Assembly: GCF_000600975.2 (NCBI RefSeq)
Contig: NZ_KK088650.1
Coordinates: 558,001-622,000, forward strand
DNA from: Limimaricola hongkongensis DSM 17492
GTDB lineage: Bacteria > Pseudomonadota > Alphaproteobacteria > Rhodobacterales > Rhodobacteraceae
DNA length: 64,000 bases
Direction: 5' to 3'
Below are positions 8,789 through 17,407 of the stretch, piece by piece (position 1 is the first letter of the stretch; the number at the start of each line of letters is the position of its first letter). The notes beneath the pieces are model-generated. The model ran no database searches and was not told where the DNA came from. It saw only the letters and a list, made by a program, of their open reading frames with translations. Both the position numbers and the translations under genes were made by a program.

Positions 8789-9925
8789 ATGACAGTTACC
8801 CCTAACAAGACCGCGCAGGTGTCGCGGCGGTCGTTCCTGCGCAAGGGTGCGCTTGGCGCGGGCGTCACCGCGGCGGGCGGTCTCGCCGCCCCGGCCGTGC
8901 TGGCCCAGAGCCCGATCGTGGTGAAGCTGCAGACCTCGTGGCCCGCCTCCGACATCTGGCAGGAGATGGCGCAGGCCTATGCCGACCGGGTCGAGGCGAT
9001 GTCGGGTGGCCGGCTCAAGGTCGACGTGCTGCCCGCCGGCGCCGTGGTCGCGGCGTTCCAGGTGATGGACGCGGTGAGCGACGGCCTGATCGACATGGCG
9101 CATTCGGTGCCGGTCTACTGGTACGGCAAGAACAAGGCCGCCTCGCTGTTCGGCACGGGCCCGGTCTTCGGCGGCTCGGCCGACACCATGCTGGGCTGGT
9201 TCTATGCCGGCGGCGGCAAGGAGTTCTACGCCGAGCTGATGGACACGATGGGGCTCGACGTCGAGGGCATGCTGGGCTTCCCGATGCCCGCCCAGCCCTT
9301 TGGCTGGTTCAAGAACGAGGTCGCGGGCGTCGACGACATCAAGGGCCTGAAATACCGCACCGTGGGTCTCGCGGCCGACCTGATGCAGTCGATGGGCATG
9401 TCGGTGGCGCAGCTGCCCGGCGGCGAGATCGTCCCCGCCATGGAGCGCGGCGTGATCGACGCCTTCGAGTTCAACAACCCGACCTCCGACAGCCGCTTCG
9501 GCGCGCAGGACGTGGCCAAGAACTACTACCTGTCGTCCTATCACCAGGCCTCGGAAAGCTTCGAGTTCCTGTTCTCCAAGAGCTTCATGGAGGGGCTCGA
9601 CCCGGATCTGCAGGCGATCATGCGCCACGCGGTCGAGGCGGCGTCGACCGCCAACAGCGCGCAGGCGCTGGACCAGTATTCGCGCGACCTGCAAAAGCTC
9701 GGCGAAAGCGGCGTCACCGTGCACCGCACCCCGGACGCGATCCTCTCGGCGCAGCTCGAAGCCTGGGACGCGCTGATCCCGCAGCTCGAAGAGGACGAGT
9801 TCATGAAGCGCGTGCTCGACAGCCAGCGCGAATGGGTCGAGCGCGTGACCTACTACACGCTGATGAACTCGCCCGACTACCAGCTCGCCTACGAGCATTA
9901 CTACCCGGGCAAGCTGGCGCTCTGA
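8789..9925 (+). CDS. dctP: TRAP transporter substrate-binding protein (DctP family), Tat-exported
   Basis: The 378-residue periplasmic binding protein begins with a twin-arginine signal (SRRSFLRKG, then a hydrophobic stretch ending PAVLAQS). The mature part has the TRAP-binding fold: ...SGGRLKVDVLPAGAVV, a helix-breaking region with KGLKYRTVGLAADLMQSMG, and the conserved PGGEIVPAMERGVIDAFEF segment. Overall pattern and length resemble the TakP-type branch that binds 2-oxo or hydroxy acids, but the ligand is not certain. The start was chosen at the ATG following CTGGGAGGAG. It leads the dctPQM-amidase gene set. Confidence 0.9.
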   Translation: MTVTPNKTAQVSRRSFLRKGALGAGVTAAGGLAAPAVLAQSPIVVKLQTSWPASDIWQEMAQAYADRVEAMSGGRLKVDVLPAGAVVAAFQVMDAVSDGLIDMAHSVPVYWYGKNKAASLFGTGPVFGGSADTMLGWFYAGGGKEFYAELMDTMGLDVEGMLGFPMPAQPFGWFKNEVAGVDDIKGLKYRTVGLAADLMQSMGMSVAQLPGGEIVPAMERGVIDAFEFNNPTSDSRFGAQDVAKNYYLSSYHQASESFEFLFSKSFMEGLDPDLQAIMRHAVEAASTANSAQALDQYSRDLQKLGESGVTVHRTPDAILSAQLEAWDALIPQLEEDEFMKRVLDSQREWVERVTYYTLMNSPDYQLAYEHYYPGKLAL

Positions 9926-9987
9926 GCCGGATCTGACCGCCCGGCGGCGCCACCGTGCCGCCGGGCCCTCATCGAGACGGGACACGA

Positions 9988-10575
9988 ATGCTCGGATACA
10001 TCAAATTCGCCGACGCCCTTTCCGCCGCCTTCGGCAAGGTCTTCGGCTGGCTCATCGTGCTGATGACCTTCGGGGTCAGCTACGAGGTCTTCGTGCGCTA
10101 CGTGCTGGGCGCGCCGACGCCATGGGCGCTCGACATCTCCTTCATCATGTACGGCACGCTGTTCATGCTGGGCGGCGCCTACACGCTGTCGCGCGGCGGC
10201 CATGTGCGCGGCGATTTCCTCTACCGGCTCTGGCCGGTGCGGGTGCAGGCGGCCATCGACGGGCTGCTCTACATCGTCTTCTTCTTTCCCGGCGTGCTGG
10301 CGCTGATCTTCGCGGGCTGGAAATACGCCTCCCGCTCCTGGCAATATGGCGAGGTCTCGGTCAACAGCCCGGCGGGCGTGCCGATCTACCAGTTCAAGAC
10401 GGTGATCGTCGTCGCGGGGCTGCTGCTCGCGATCCAGGGGCTCGCGCAGGTCTTCCGCTGCATCCTCGCGATGCGCGACGGCGTCTGGCTGGCCGCGGCC
10501 GAGGATGTCGAGGAGACCGAGCAGCTTCTGATGAAGCAGATGACCTCGCCCAGCGAACACCCGGACATGAAATGA
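9988..10575 (+). CDS. dctQ: TRAP transporter small permease
   Basis: The 195-residue inner-membrane protein has four predicted helices and the conserved DctQ features: an SYEVFVRYVLG motif after helix 1, then the PTPWALDISFIMYGTLFMLGG region and SRGGHVRGDFLY. It partners DctM in sodium- or proton-driven uptake fed by the periplasmic DctP. It lies 62 bp after dctP and 40 bp before dctM. The ATG at 9988 was preferred because it places the first helix about 15 residues from the N-terminus, as in the family. Confidence 0.88.
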   Translation: MLGYIKFADALSAAFGKVFGWLIVLMTFGVSYEVFVRYVLGAPTPWALDISFIMYGTLFMLGGAYTLSRGGHVRGDFLYRLWPVRVQAAIDGLLYIVFFFPGVLALIFAGWKYASRSWQYGEVSVNSPAGVPIYQFKTVIVVAGLLLAIQGLAQVFRCILAMRDGVWLAAAEDVEETEQLLMKQMTSPSEHPDMK

Positions 10576-10615
10576 CGCGCGGCTTCCGCGTTAACCCGAT
10601 ACGGAGCGCACGCAC

Positions 10616-12037
10616 GTGACCGAACCGCAAATCGCCCTGATGATGCTCGGGGTTTTCATCTGCCTTGTCTTTCTGGGCTTTCCCATTGCCTTCACGCTGA
10701 TGGCGCTCGGCATCGGATTTGGCTATTTCGCCTATTACGACGCCGGCCGCATGTGGCGCGACTTCGACCGGCTCGACCCCGAGCTCGCCTCGTGGTGGGA
10801 GAGCACCTCGACCTGGATCGGCGGCTTTTTCAACAACCGCGTCTTCGATCTCTTCATCAACCAGACCTACACGGTGATGTCGAACGAGGTGCTGACCGCG
10901 GTGCCGCTGTTTCTCTTCATGGGCTACATCGTCGAGCGCGCCAACATCGTCGACCGGCTGTTCACCACGCTCAACATCGCGTCGAAGAACCTGCCCGGCT
11001 CGATGGGGGTCGCGGCGCTGATCACCTGCGCGCTGTTCGCCACCGCCACCGGCATCGTCGGCGCCGTGGTGACGCTGATGGGGCTTCTGGCGCTGCCCGC
11101 CATGCTCAAGGCGCGCTACGACACCTCCTTCGCCACCGGCATCATCTGCGCGGGCGGCACGCTGGGCATCCTGATCCCGCCCTCGATCATGCTGATCGTC
11201 TATGCGGCGGCCTCGGGCGTGTCGATCGTGCGGCTCTATGCGGGCGCGCTGCTGCCGGGCCTCGTCCTCGTCGGCCTCTACCTCACCTACGTGATCGGCC
11301 GATCGATCCTGCAGCCCTCGGTGGCGCCCCGCCCGACCAAGGAAGAGGTGCCGGACGTTCCCTTCGTCAAGCTCTTGTGGATGCTGTTCACCTCCTTCTT
11401 CCCGCTGGCGGTGCTGATCCTGTCGGTGCTGGGCTCGATCCTGTTCGGTCTCGCCACCCCGACCGAGGCCGCCGCGATCGGCGCGCTGGGCGGCATGGTG
11501 CTGGCGGTGATCTACCGCGCCATGACCTTCCAGCGGCTGCGCGAAAGCGTCTATCTCACGGTGCGCACGACGGCGATGGTGTGCTGGCTCTTCGTCGGCT
11601 CCTACATCTTCTCTTCGGTCTTCTCCTACTTGGGCGGCGAGCATCTGATCTCGGAATTCGTCTCGGGGCTCGACCTGACGCCGGTGCAGTTCCTGATCCT
11701 CGCGCAGCTGATCATCTTCCTTCTGGGCTGGCCGCTCGAATGGTCGGAGATCATCATCATCTTCGTGCCGATCTTCCTGCCGCTTCTGGAGATCTTCGGG
11801 GTCGATCCGCTGTTCTTCGGCATCCTCGTGGCGCTGAACCTGCAGACCTCGTTCCTGACGCCGCCGATGGCGATGTCGGCCTACTACCTCAAGGGCATCG
11901 CGCCCCCCGAGGTGCGGCTGACGCAGATCTTCAAGGGAATCCTGCCCTTCCTTGCCATGGTGATGGTGTCGATGGTGCTGGTCTACGTCTTCCCGCAACT
12001 GGTGTTCGGCCTGCCGGAGCTGTTCTATGGGCGCTGA
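10616..12037 (+). CDS. dctM: TRAP transporter large permease
   Basis: The 473-residue polytopic protein uses a GTG start after ACGGAG. It shows the DctM conserved regions NEVLTAVPLFLFMGYIVERA, GGTLGILIPPSIMLIVY and ATPTEAAAIGALG, and a C-terminal LNLQTSFLTPPMAMSAYYLKG. It is longer than the typical 425-residue DctM because of an extra segment of about 45 residues (residues 40-85) before the first conserved loop, a feature of the TRAP subgroup that includes TakM/FcbT3-like proteins. It translocates the solute captured by DctP. Its last 11 bases overlap the amidase start, implying coupled expression. Confidence 0.9.
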   Translation: MTEPQIALMMLGVFICLVFLGFPIAFTLMALGIGFGYFAYYDAGRMWRDFDRLDPELASWWESTSTWIGGFFNNRVFDLFINQTYTVMSNEVLTAVPLFLFMGYIVERANIVDRLFTTLNIASKNLPGSMGVAALITCALFATATGIVGAVVTLMGLLALPAMLKARYDTSFATGIICAGGTLGILIPPSIMLIVYAAASGVSIVRLYAGALLPGLVLVGLYLTYVIGRSILQPSVAPRPTKEEVPDVPFVKLLWMLFTSFFPLAVLILSVLGSILFGLATPTEAAAIGALGGMVLAVIYRAMTFQRLRESVYLTVRTTAMVCWLFVGSYIFSSVFSYLGGEHLISEFVSGLDLTPVQFLILAQLIIFLLGWPLEWSEIIIIFVPIFLPLLEIFGVDPLFFGILVALNLQTSFLTPPMAMSAYYLKGIAPPEVRLTQIFKGILPFLAMVMVSMVLVYVFPQLVFGLPELFYGR

Positions 12038-13409
12038 GATGACCATGAAACCGATGCCCAAGGGCCATGTCGCCATGCTTGACCTGTCGGCGCGCGCGCT
12101 GCGCGACCGGATGGCTTCGGGCGCGCTGAACGCCACCGATCTGGTGCAGGCCTGTCTCGACCGGATCGCCGCGCTGGAGCCCGACGTGCAGGCCTGGGCC
12201 TGGCTCGACGGCGGGTACGCGATGCAACAGGCGCAGGCGCTCGACGCCGCGCGCCGGGCCGGGCGGCCGACCGGGCCGCTGCACGGGTTGCCGGTGGCGC
12301 TCAAGGACGTGATCGACACCGCGAAGATCCCGACCCAGAACGGCACGCCGCTCGACGAGGGGCGGGTGCCGCGGAAGGACGCCGCCCTCGTGGACCGGCT
12401 GCGCGCGGCGGGCGCCGTCATCATCGGCAAGACGGTGACGGCGGAGCTGGCCTTCATGCATCCGGGCAAGACCCGCAACCCGCATGACGCGGCCCGCACG
12501 CCGGGCGGGTCGTCCTCGGGCTCGGCGGCGGCGGTGGCGGCGGGCATGGTGCCGCTCGCGGTCGGCACGCAGACCGGCGGCTCGGTGATCCGGCCCGCCT
12601 CGTTCTGCGGCACGGTGGGGTTCAAGCCGAGCTTCGGCGCGATCCCTCGCACCGGCGTGCTGAGCCAGTCGCCCACGCTCGACACGGTGGGGGTCTTTGC
12701 CCGCAGCATCGAAGACGCGGCGCTTCTGGCCGAGGCGCTTTACGGCCATGACGCGGGCGACCGGGCCACCGCGCTCAGCCCCCCGCCGCGGCTGCACGCC
12801 ATCGCCATGACCGAGCCGCCGGTGCGCCCGACGCTGGCCTTCCTGCGTCCGCCGGGCTGGGACCGGGCCGACGCCGACACCCATGCGGCCTTCGCGGAGC
12901 TGGTCGAGGCGCTGGGCGAGCAATGCTTCGAGGCGGCGTTGCCGGGCGCCTTCGACGAGGCCGCCGAGATCCGCGCGCGCATCAATCTCGCCGAGATGGC
13001 GAAATCCTACTACGCCTATGAAAAACGGGGCAGGGAGCAGCTTTCGGAGGAAATGCGCGACGCGCTCGACCAGGGCAGGTCGATCCCCGCGCGCGACTAT
13101 ATCGCCGCACTCGACTGGCCGGACGTGCTTTATGCCGGTCTCGACGAGATCTTCGAGCGCTGCGACGCGATCCTGTGTCCGGCGGCACCCGGCCCCGCGC
13201 CCGAAGGCCATGCCAGCACCGGCGATTCGATCTTCAACGGGCTCTGGACGCTGTGCGGCACGCCCGCCGTGACCGTGCCGATCCTGCAATCGGAAACCGG
13301 CCTGCCGATGGGCGCGCAGCTCATCGGTCGGCGTGGCGACGATGCCCGGCTCCTGCGCACCGCGCGCTGGCTCGAAGGGCTGTTGTCAGAGGAGACGGAC
13401 CAATGCTGA
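12027..13409 (+). CDS. amidase-signature family amidohydrolase
   Basis: The 460-residue protein carries the complete Ser-cisSer-Lys catalytic set of the amidase-signature family: Lys in LPVALKDVIDTA, cis-Ser in [14 protein letters not shown], and nucleophile Ser in GTQTGGSVIRPASFCG. These enzymes hydrolyse an amide or ureide to a carboxylate and ammonia. Overlap with dctM suggests that the TRAP substrate, or an intermediate derived from it, is an amide. The N-terminus could also begin at internal Met codons (12039 or 12075). It is not GatA: a genuine gatCA pair is present at 25.9-27.7 kb and the C-terminal region differs. Confidence 0.85.
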   Translation: MGAEMTMKPMPKGHVAMLDLSARALRDRMASGALNATDLVQACLDRIAALEPDVQAWAWLDGGYAMQQAQALDAARRAGRPTGPLHGLPVALKDVIDTAKIPTQNGTPLDEGRVPRKDAALVDRLRAAGAVIIGKTVTAELAFMHPGKTRNPHDAARTPGGSSSGSAAAVAAGMVPLAVGTQTGGSVIRPASFCGTVGFKPSFGAIPRTGVLSQSPTLDTVGVFARSIEDAALLAEALYGHDAGDRATALSPPPRLHAIAMTEPPVRPTLAFLRPPGWDRADADTHAAFAELVEALGEQCFEAALPGAFDEAAEIRARINLAEMAKSYYAYEKRGREQLSEEMRDALDQGRSIPARDYIAALDWPDVLYAGLDEIFERCDAILCPAAPGPAPEGHASTGDSIFNGLWTLCGTPAVTVPILQSETGLPMGAQLIGRRGDDARLLRTARWLEGLLSEETDQC

Positions 13410-13561
13410 ACCGCATCATGACCATCGTGGCGCTCGCCGTCTTTCTGGGGTTTCTCGGCATCCTCGTCTGGCACATCCCGCGATTCGACCTGGGCGCGGT
13501 GCTTGCCGTGACCGTGGCGCTGGTGCTGTGGGACGTGTTCACCACCTCCTTCGACGCCTGA
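13403..13561 (+). CDS. small two-helix membrane protein, unknown function
   Basis: The 52-residue protein starts 4 codons' length inside the end of the amidase gene (ATG overlapping the stop region, behind AGAGGAGACGG). It consists almost entirely of two hydrophobic segments (IMTIVALAVFLGFLGILVW and LGAVLAVTVALVLWDVF). I do not recognise the family. Its position as the last gene of the TRAP-amidase operon suggests a membrane accessory role, but nothing in the sequence shows this. Confidence 0.65.
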   Translation: MLNRIMTIVALAVFLGFLGILVWHIPRFDLGAVLAVTVALVLWDVFTTSFDA

Positions 13562-13576
13562 GGCGCGCATGAAAAA

Positions 13577-13641
13577 GCCGGGCGGCCCCTTCGGGCGCCC
13601 GGCCATCTCTTTCGACGCCGCCCGCATCTGCAGGCGGCGTC
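13577..13641. terminator. paired hairpins between amidase operon and gnd
   Basis: The first hairpin (13577-13603, GCCGGGCG pairing with CGCCCGGC) is flanked on its left by AAAAA, so it reads as a rho-independent terminator with a U5 tract for minus-strand gnd. The second (13614-13641, GACGCCGCC pairing with GGCGGCGTC) is followed by TTTCG on the plus strand and may stop the TRAP-amidase transcript. Confidence 0.7.
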
Positions 13642-13654
13642 TTTCGTCAGCGGT

Positions 13655-15073
13655 TCAGACGCCGTGGCCGTGCCACGGCCCGTGCGCGTCCTCGATGCCG
13701 TCGGTGCGCTCGAAGCCGTGCTCACCGAAATAGTCGCGCTGCGCCTGAATCATGTTGGCGGTGCCGCGCGCGGTGCGCATCGTGTCGAAATAGCTCAGCC
13801 CCGAGGACAGCGCGGGCATCGGATGGCCAAAGCGCGCGCCGATCGCGACCAGCTCGCGCAGCGCCACGTGGCCTTCGCGCAGGTGGCGGGCAAAGGCCGG
13901 GGCCAGCATCAGGTTGCGGTCCTCGTCCTCGGCCAATGCGGCGGCCATGTCGTCGAGCATCGCCGAGCGGATGATGCAGCCCTCGCGCCAGACCTTGGCG
14001 ATCTCGGGCAGCGGCAGCGTCCAGCCGAACTGCGCCGAGGCGGCGGCGATCATGTCGAAACCCTGCGCGTAGCACAGCACCTTGCCCGCGATCAGCGCGC
14101 GTTCCAGCATCTCGTCGGAGATCATCTCCGAGGGGATCTCCATCGGCGCGGCGCCGAACATGTCCTCGCCCTCGCGCCGTGCCGCGACGCGGCTCGACAG
14201 GTTGCGCGCCACCACGGCGGCCTCGATCGCGGGGATCGGGGCGGCGAGGTGCTGCGCCTCGATCGCGGTCCAGCGGCCGGTGCCCTTCTGGCCCGCCTTG
14301 TCGAGAATGAGGTCGATCATCGGCTGGCCGGTATGCGTGTCGGCGGCCTTCGTGACGGTCGAGGAGATCTCGATCAGGTAGGATTTCAGCGCGCCCTCGT
14401 TGAAGCGGGCGAAGGTGTCGCCGATCGCGTCGGGCGCCATCTTCATGCCGTCGCGCATCACGCCATAGGCTTCGGCGATCATCTGCATGTCGGCGTATTC
14501 GATGCCGTTATGCACGGCCTTCACGAAATGGCCCGCGCCCTCGCGGCCCATCCATGCGGCGCAGGGCTCGCCCTCGAACTTGGCGGCGATGGCCTCGAGG
14601 ATGTGCGACACGCGGTCCCACAACTCCTTCTTGCCACCGCCCATGATCGCGGGGCCGTGCCGCGCGCCCGCTTCGCCGCCCGAGACGCCGATGCCGAGAA
14701 ACTCGACATCGTCGATCTCGCGCACGCGGCGGTTGGTGTCGTGGAAATTGGCGTTGCCCGCGTCGATGATGACGTCGTCGGCGTCGAGCAGGGGGCGCAG
14801 CTTGGCGATCTGTTCGTCGACCGGCTCGCCCGCCGGGACCATCAGGATGATCGCGCGCGGCTTGGCGATGGCGGCGACGAGCTCCTCGTGGGTCTCGGTC
14901 GGGATCACCTTGTCGGCCAGCTCGCCCGCCTCGTCGTGGAAATCGCGGGTCACCTGCGTCTTGCGGTTCCAGACCGCGATCGGAAAGCCTTTCTCGGCGA
15001 TGTTGAGCGCGAGCGCGCTGCCCATCGTGCCGAGGCCGATCAGGCCGATCTGTGCTGTGTCCTCTTGTGCCAT
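13655..15073 (-). CDS. gnd: 6-phosphogluconate dehydrogenase, decarboxylating
   Basis: The 472-residue cytosolic enzyme oxidises 6-phosphogluconate to ribulose 5-phosphate with NADP(H) formation in the oxidative pentose phosphate pathway. It has an N-terminal Rossmann motif (IGLIGLGTMGSALALNIAEKG), the catalytic-site segment GVSGGEAGARHGPAIMGGG, and the HNGIEYADMQMIAEAYGVM signature. Length matches the long (about 470-residue) dimeric family. The start at 15073 was chosen because MAQEDTAQIGLIG places the GxGxxG loop near residue 10; the upstream in-frame extension is unlikely. Monocistronic, with a strong terminator downstream. Confidence 0.93.
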   Translation of the reverse strand: MAQEDTAQIGLIGLGTMGSALALNIAEKGFPIAVWNRKTQVTRDFHDEAGELADKVIPTETHEELVAAIAKPRAIILMVPAGEPVDEQIAKLRPLLDADDVIIDAGNANFHDTNRRVREIDDVEFLGIGVSGGEAGARHGPAIMGGGKKELWDRVSHILEAIAAKFEGEPCAAWMGREGAGHFVKAVHNGIEYADMQMIAEAYGVMRDGMKMAPDAIGDTFARFNEGALKSYLIEISSTVTKAADTHTGQPMIDLILDKAGQKGTGRWTAIEAQHLAAPIPAIEAAVVARNLSSRVAARREGEDMFGAAPMEIPSEMISDEMLERALIAGKVLCYAQGFDMIAAASAQFGWTLPLPEIAKVWREGCIIRSAMLDDMAAALAEDEDRNLMLAPAFARHLREGHVALRELVAIGARFGHPMPALSSGLSYFDTMRTARGTANMIQAQRDYFGEHGFERTDGIEDAHGPWHGHGV

Positions 15074-15207
15074 CGCTGCGGCTCCGATCCTGTCAATGTC
15101 CCGGCACACTTAGCCTTCGCGCGCGCGAGGAACAACATCGCAGACGCGAGGAGAGCCTGTGCGCGTGGCGGCGTGTCTGGCAGGGGAGGGGAAAGGAGAA
15201 GGCGTCG

Positions 15208-15282
15208 TGGCAGCCCGTAGGGGAATCGAACCCCTCTTTCCAGGTTGAAAACCTGGCGTCCTAACCGATAGACGAACGGGCC
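15208..15282 (-). tRNA. tRNA-Glu (UUC), copy 1
   Basis: A complete cloverleaf on the minus strand: acceptor GGCCCGT paired with ACGGGCT (G1-U72 wobble), anticodon stem CCAGG/CCTGG around loop TTTTCAA giving anticodon UUC, T-loop TTCGATT, and an encoded CCA. Identical to the second copy 52 bp away. Confidence 0.95.
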
Positions 15283-15334
15283 ACTCTGACGACAGCACCG
15301 GTTTCGCGAAACGCGACCTTGCGCCGTAAACCGA

Positions 15335-15409
15335 TGGCAGCCCGTAGGGGAATCGAACCCCTCTTTCCAGGTTGAAAACCTGGCGTCCTAACCGATAGAC
15401 GAACGGGCC
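15335..15409 (-). tRNA. tRNA-Glu (UUC), copy 2
   Basis: Identical in all 75 positions, including the encoded CCA, to the neighbouring tRNA-Glu. It is the promoter-proximal copy on the minus strand, so both are probably processed from one precursor. Confidence 0.95.
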
Positions 15410-15427
15410 GCTCGTCGGTGAGGCGGT

Positions 15428-15455
15428 GTTTAGGGAAACCGCCCCGAAGCCGCAA
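15428..15455 (-). promoter_or_regulatory. candidate tRNA-Glu promoter
   Basis: On the minus strand, TTGCGG (15455-15450) is separated by 16 bp from CTAAAC (15433-15428), 19 bp upstream of the first mature tRNA base. The spacing suits a sigma-70 promoter; the -10 match is moderate. Confidence 0.35.
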
Positions 15456-15508
15456 GGGGAAAATCGCGCCTGCGTGAAATTGCCGTCGGGGCAAATTGCG
15501 CCTTGCGA

Positions 15509-17254
15509 TCAACCGGCAGGGGCGGCGTCGTCGAGCCGGAGCTGCACCGAGCGGCGGCCTTTCCAGATGTTGAGGTCGAGCTTGCCCGCGAGGTGAAAGC
15601 GCGCGCCGCCATGGCGCGCCAGCGCCGCCCCCATCGGCCCGTCCATCGCGCCAAAGGCGATGCCGTCGAGCCGCGCGCCCAGACCATCGCCGAACGAGAT
15701 CTTGAGATGGCCCTGTCCGACCTCGCGCACGTGGTGGATCATCACGTCGGGAAAGGCAAAGCGCGGCGCGGGGGCGGCGGCGCCGAACGGACCCGCCGCC
15801 TCGATCCGCTCGATCAGCTCCAGCGTCGCGGCGCCCGGCATCAGCACCGAATCGAGCCGCAGGTCGCGCGGGCCCCCGGCGCCGGCGCCCTGCTTTTCCA
15901 AAAGCTCCGACAGCCGCGCCATCGCCGCCTCGACCTTGTCCTCCTCGACGGTGAGGCCGGCGGCCATCTTGTGACCGCCGCCACGCAGCAACAGCCCCTC
16001 GGCGGCGACCCGGTGGATCGCGGCCCCGAGATCGATGCCCGGCACCGAGCGGGCCGAGCCCTTGCCGATGCCGTCCTCGATGCCGATCACCACGGCGGGG
16101 CGGTTGGTCGCCTCCTTCATCCGCGCCGCCGCGATGCCGACCACGCCCGGATGCCAGCCCGGCCCGGCGGCCCAGGCAAGCGGCCCGTCGGTGCCGCGCG
16201 TCTCGGCCTGTTCCAGCGCCGCGTCGCGCACCCGCGCCTCGATCTCGCGGCGCTCGCGGTTGAGGAGGTCGAGCTTTTCGGCCAGCGCCGCCGCCTCGTG
16301 CGGATCGTCGGTGGCCAGAAGCCGCGCGCCGAGGTCGGATTTGCCGATCCGCCCGCCCGCATTGACCCGCGGCCCCAGCAGGTAGCCCAGGTGATAGGCG
16401 GTGGGCGGCACGTCGAGCCCGGCCACGTCGGCGAGCGCCACAAGCCCCGCGCGCTGCCTTTTGGCCATGACCTGAAGCCCGGTGCGCACCAGCGCCCGGT
16501 TGACGCCGATGAGCGGCGCGACATCGGCCACGGTGGCCAGCGCCACCAGGTCGAGCATCGCCATCAGGTCCGGGCCCCGTTCGCCCGCCTCGCGCAGCTG
16601 CCGGTTCAGCTCCACCAGCAGCAGGAAGACCACGGCGGCGGCGCACAGATGCGCGAGATCGCCGCTTTCGTCCTGCCGGTTGGGGTTCACCACCGCGACC
16701 GCCTCGGGCAGCGTCTCACCGCCCAGGTGATGGTCGAGCACGACCACGTCGGCACCCTTGGCGGCGGCGATCGGCTCGTGGCTGAGAGTTCCGCAATCGA
16801 CGCAGATGATCAGGTCGTGATCGCGCGCCAGCCGCGCCATGGCGGGCGCGTTGGGGCCGTAGCCTTCTTCGATCCGGTCGGGGATATAGAGCGTCGCGCG
16901 CAGCCCCATCTGGCGCAGCCAGACCAGCAGCAGCGCCGCCGAAGAGCCGCCATCGACGTCGTAATCGGCAAAGATGGCGATCCGCTCGCGGCCCTCGATG
17001 GCCCGCATCACGCGCGCGGCGGCGGTTCCCATGTCGCGCAGCGACAGCGGATCGGGCAGCAGGTCGCGCAAGGTGGGGGCGAGAAACCCCGCCATTTCCT
17101 CGGCGGTGACGCCGCGCCCGACAAGCGCGTGGCACAGCGGCAGGGGCAGGTCGCAGCCCTGCGCCATGGCTTGGGCGAGGCGGTCGGCCTCGGCGGCGGG
17201 GCCGACCCAGCGGCGGCCGGTCAGCGAGGCGGAGACATTGAGAAAGTCAGGCAT
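15509..17254 (-). CDS. recJ: single-stranded-DNA-specific exonuclease RecJ
   Basis: The 581-residue DHH-superfamily nuclease degrades single-stranded DNA 5' to 3' in recombination and mismatch repair. Motifs: DYDVDGGSSAALLL (motif I region, DxD), ICVDCGT, VVLDHHLGGE (DHH) and the DHHA1 region GGGHKMAAGLT. Length agrees with bacterial RecJ. The ATG at 17254 gives MPDFLNVSASLTGRRW, a typical RecJ start; the 12-residue upstream extension is not convincing. It lies upstream of the tRNA-Glu pair and downstream of the glpX 3'-repeat, probably transcribed alone. Confidence 0.93.
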   Translation of the reverse strand: MPDFLNVSASLTGRRWVGPAAEADRLAQAMAQGCDLPLPLCHALVGRGVTAEEMAGFLAPTLRDLLPDPLSLRDMGTAAARVMRAIEGRERIAIFADYDVDGGSSAALLLVWLRQMGLRATLYIPDRIEEGYGPNAPAMARLARDHDLIICVDCGTLSHEPIAAAKGADVVVLDHHLGGETLPEAVAVVNPNRQDESGDLAHLCAAAVVFLLLVELNRQLREAGERGPDLMAMLDLVALATVADVAPLIGVNRALVRTGLQVMAKRQRAGLVALADVAGLDVPPTAYHLGYLLGPRVNAGGRIGKSDLGARLLATDDPHEAAALAEKLDLLNRERREIEARVRDAALEQAETRGTDGPLAWAAGPGWHPGVVGIAAARMKEATNRPAVVIGIEDGIGKGSARSVPGIDLGAAIHRVAAEGLLLRGGGHKMAAGLTVEEDKVEAAMARLSELLEKQGAGAGGPRDLRLDSVLMPGAATLELIERIEAAGPFGAAAPAPRFAFPDVMIHHVREVGQGHLKISFGDGLGARLDGIAFGAMDGPMGAALARHGGARFHLAGKLDLNIWKGRRSVQLRLDDAAPAG

Positions 17255-17331
17255 GGCGCGGGTGTCGCCCGAAACCATGCGCCATGGCAAGCCCGCAGAG
17301 AGCGCCCCCGCGCAGCTGCGCGCGATCCCCG

Positions 17332-17400
17332 TTCACCATTCCCGAAAATACGCCGGGGGGACGCCCCGCAGGGGCGGCGGGGGCAGCGCCCCCTCCGCCG
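17332..17400 (-). repeat. Rhodobacterales-type 3'-end repeat/terminator module, copy A
   Basis: On the minus strand, immediately after the glpX stop, there is a hairpin with core GGGGGC-GCT-GCCCCC and outer stem GGCGG/CCGCC. A second small hairpin (GCCCC/GGGGC) follows, then CCCCCCGGCGTATTTTC and GGGAATGGTGAA. The same order recurs after metF (62318-62427). The hairpins followed by TATTTT suggest a terminator. Confidence 0.7.
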
Positions 17401-17407
17401 GTGCCGT

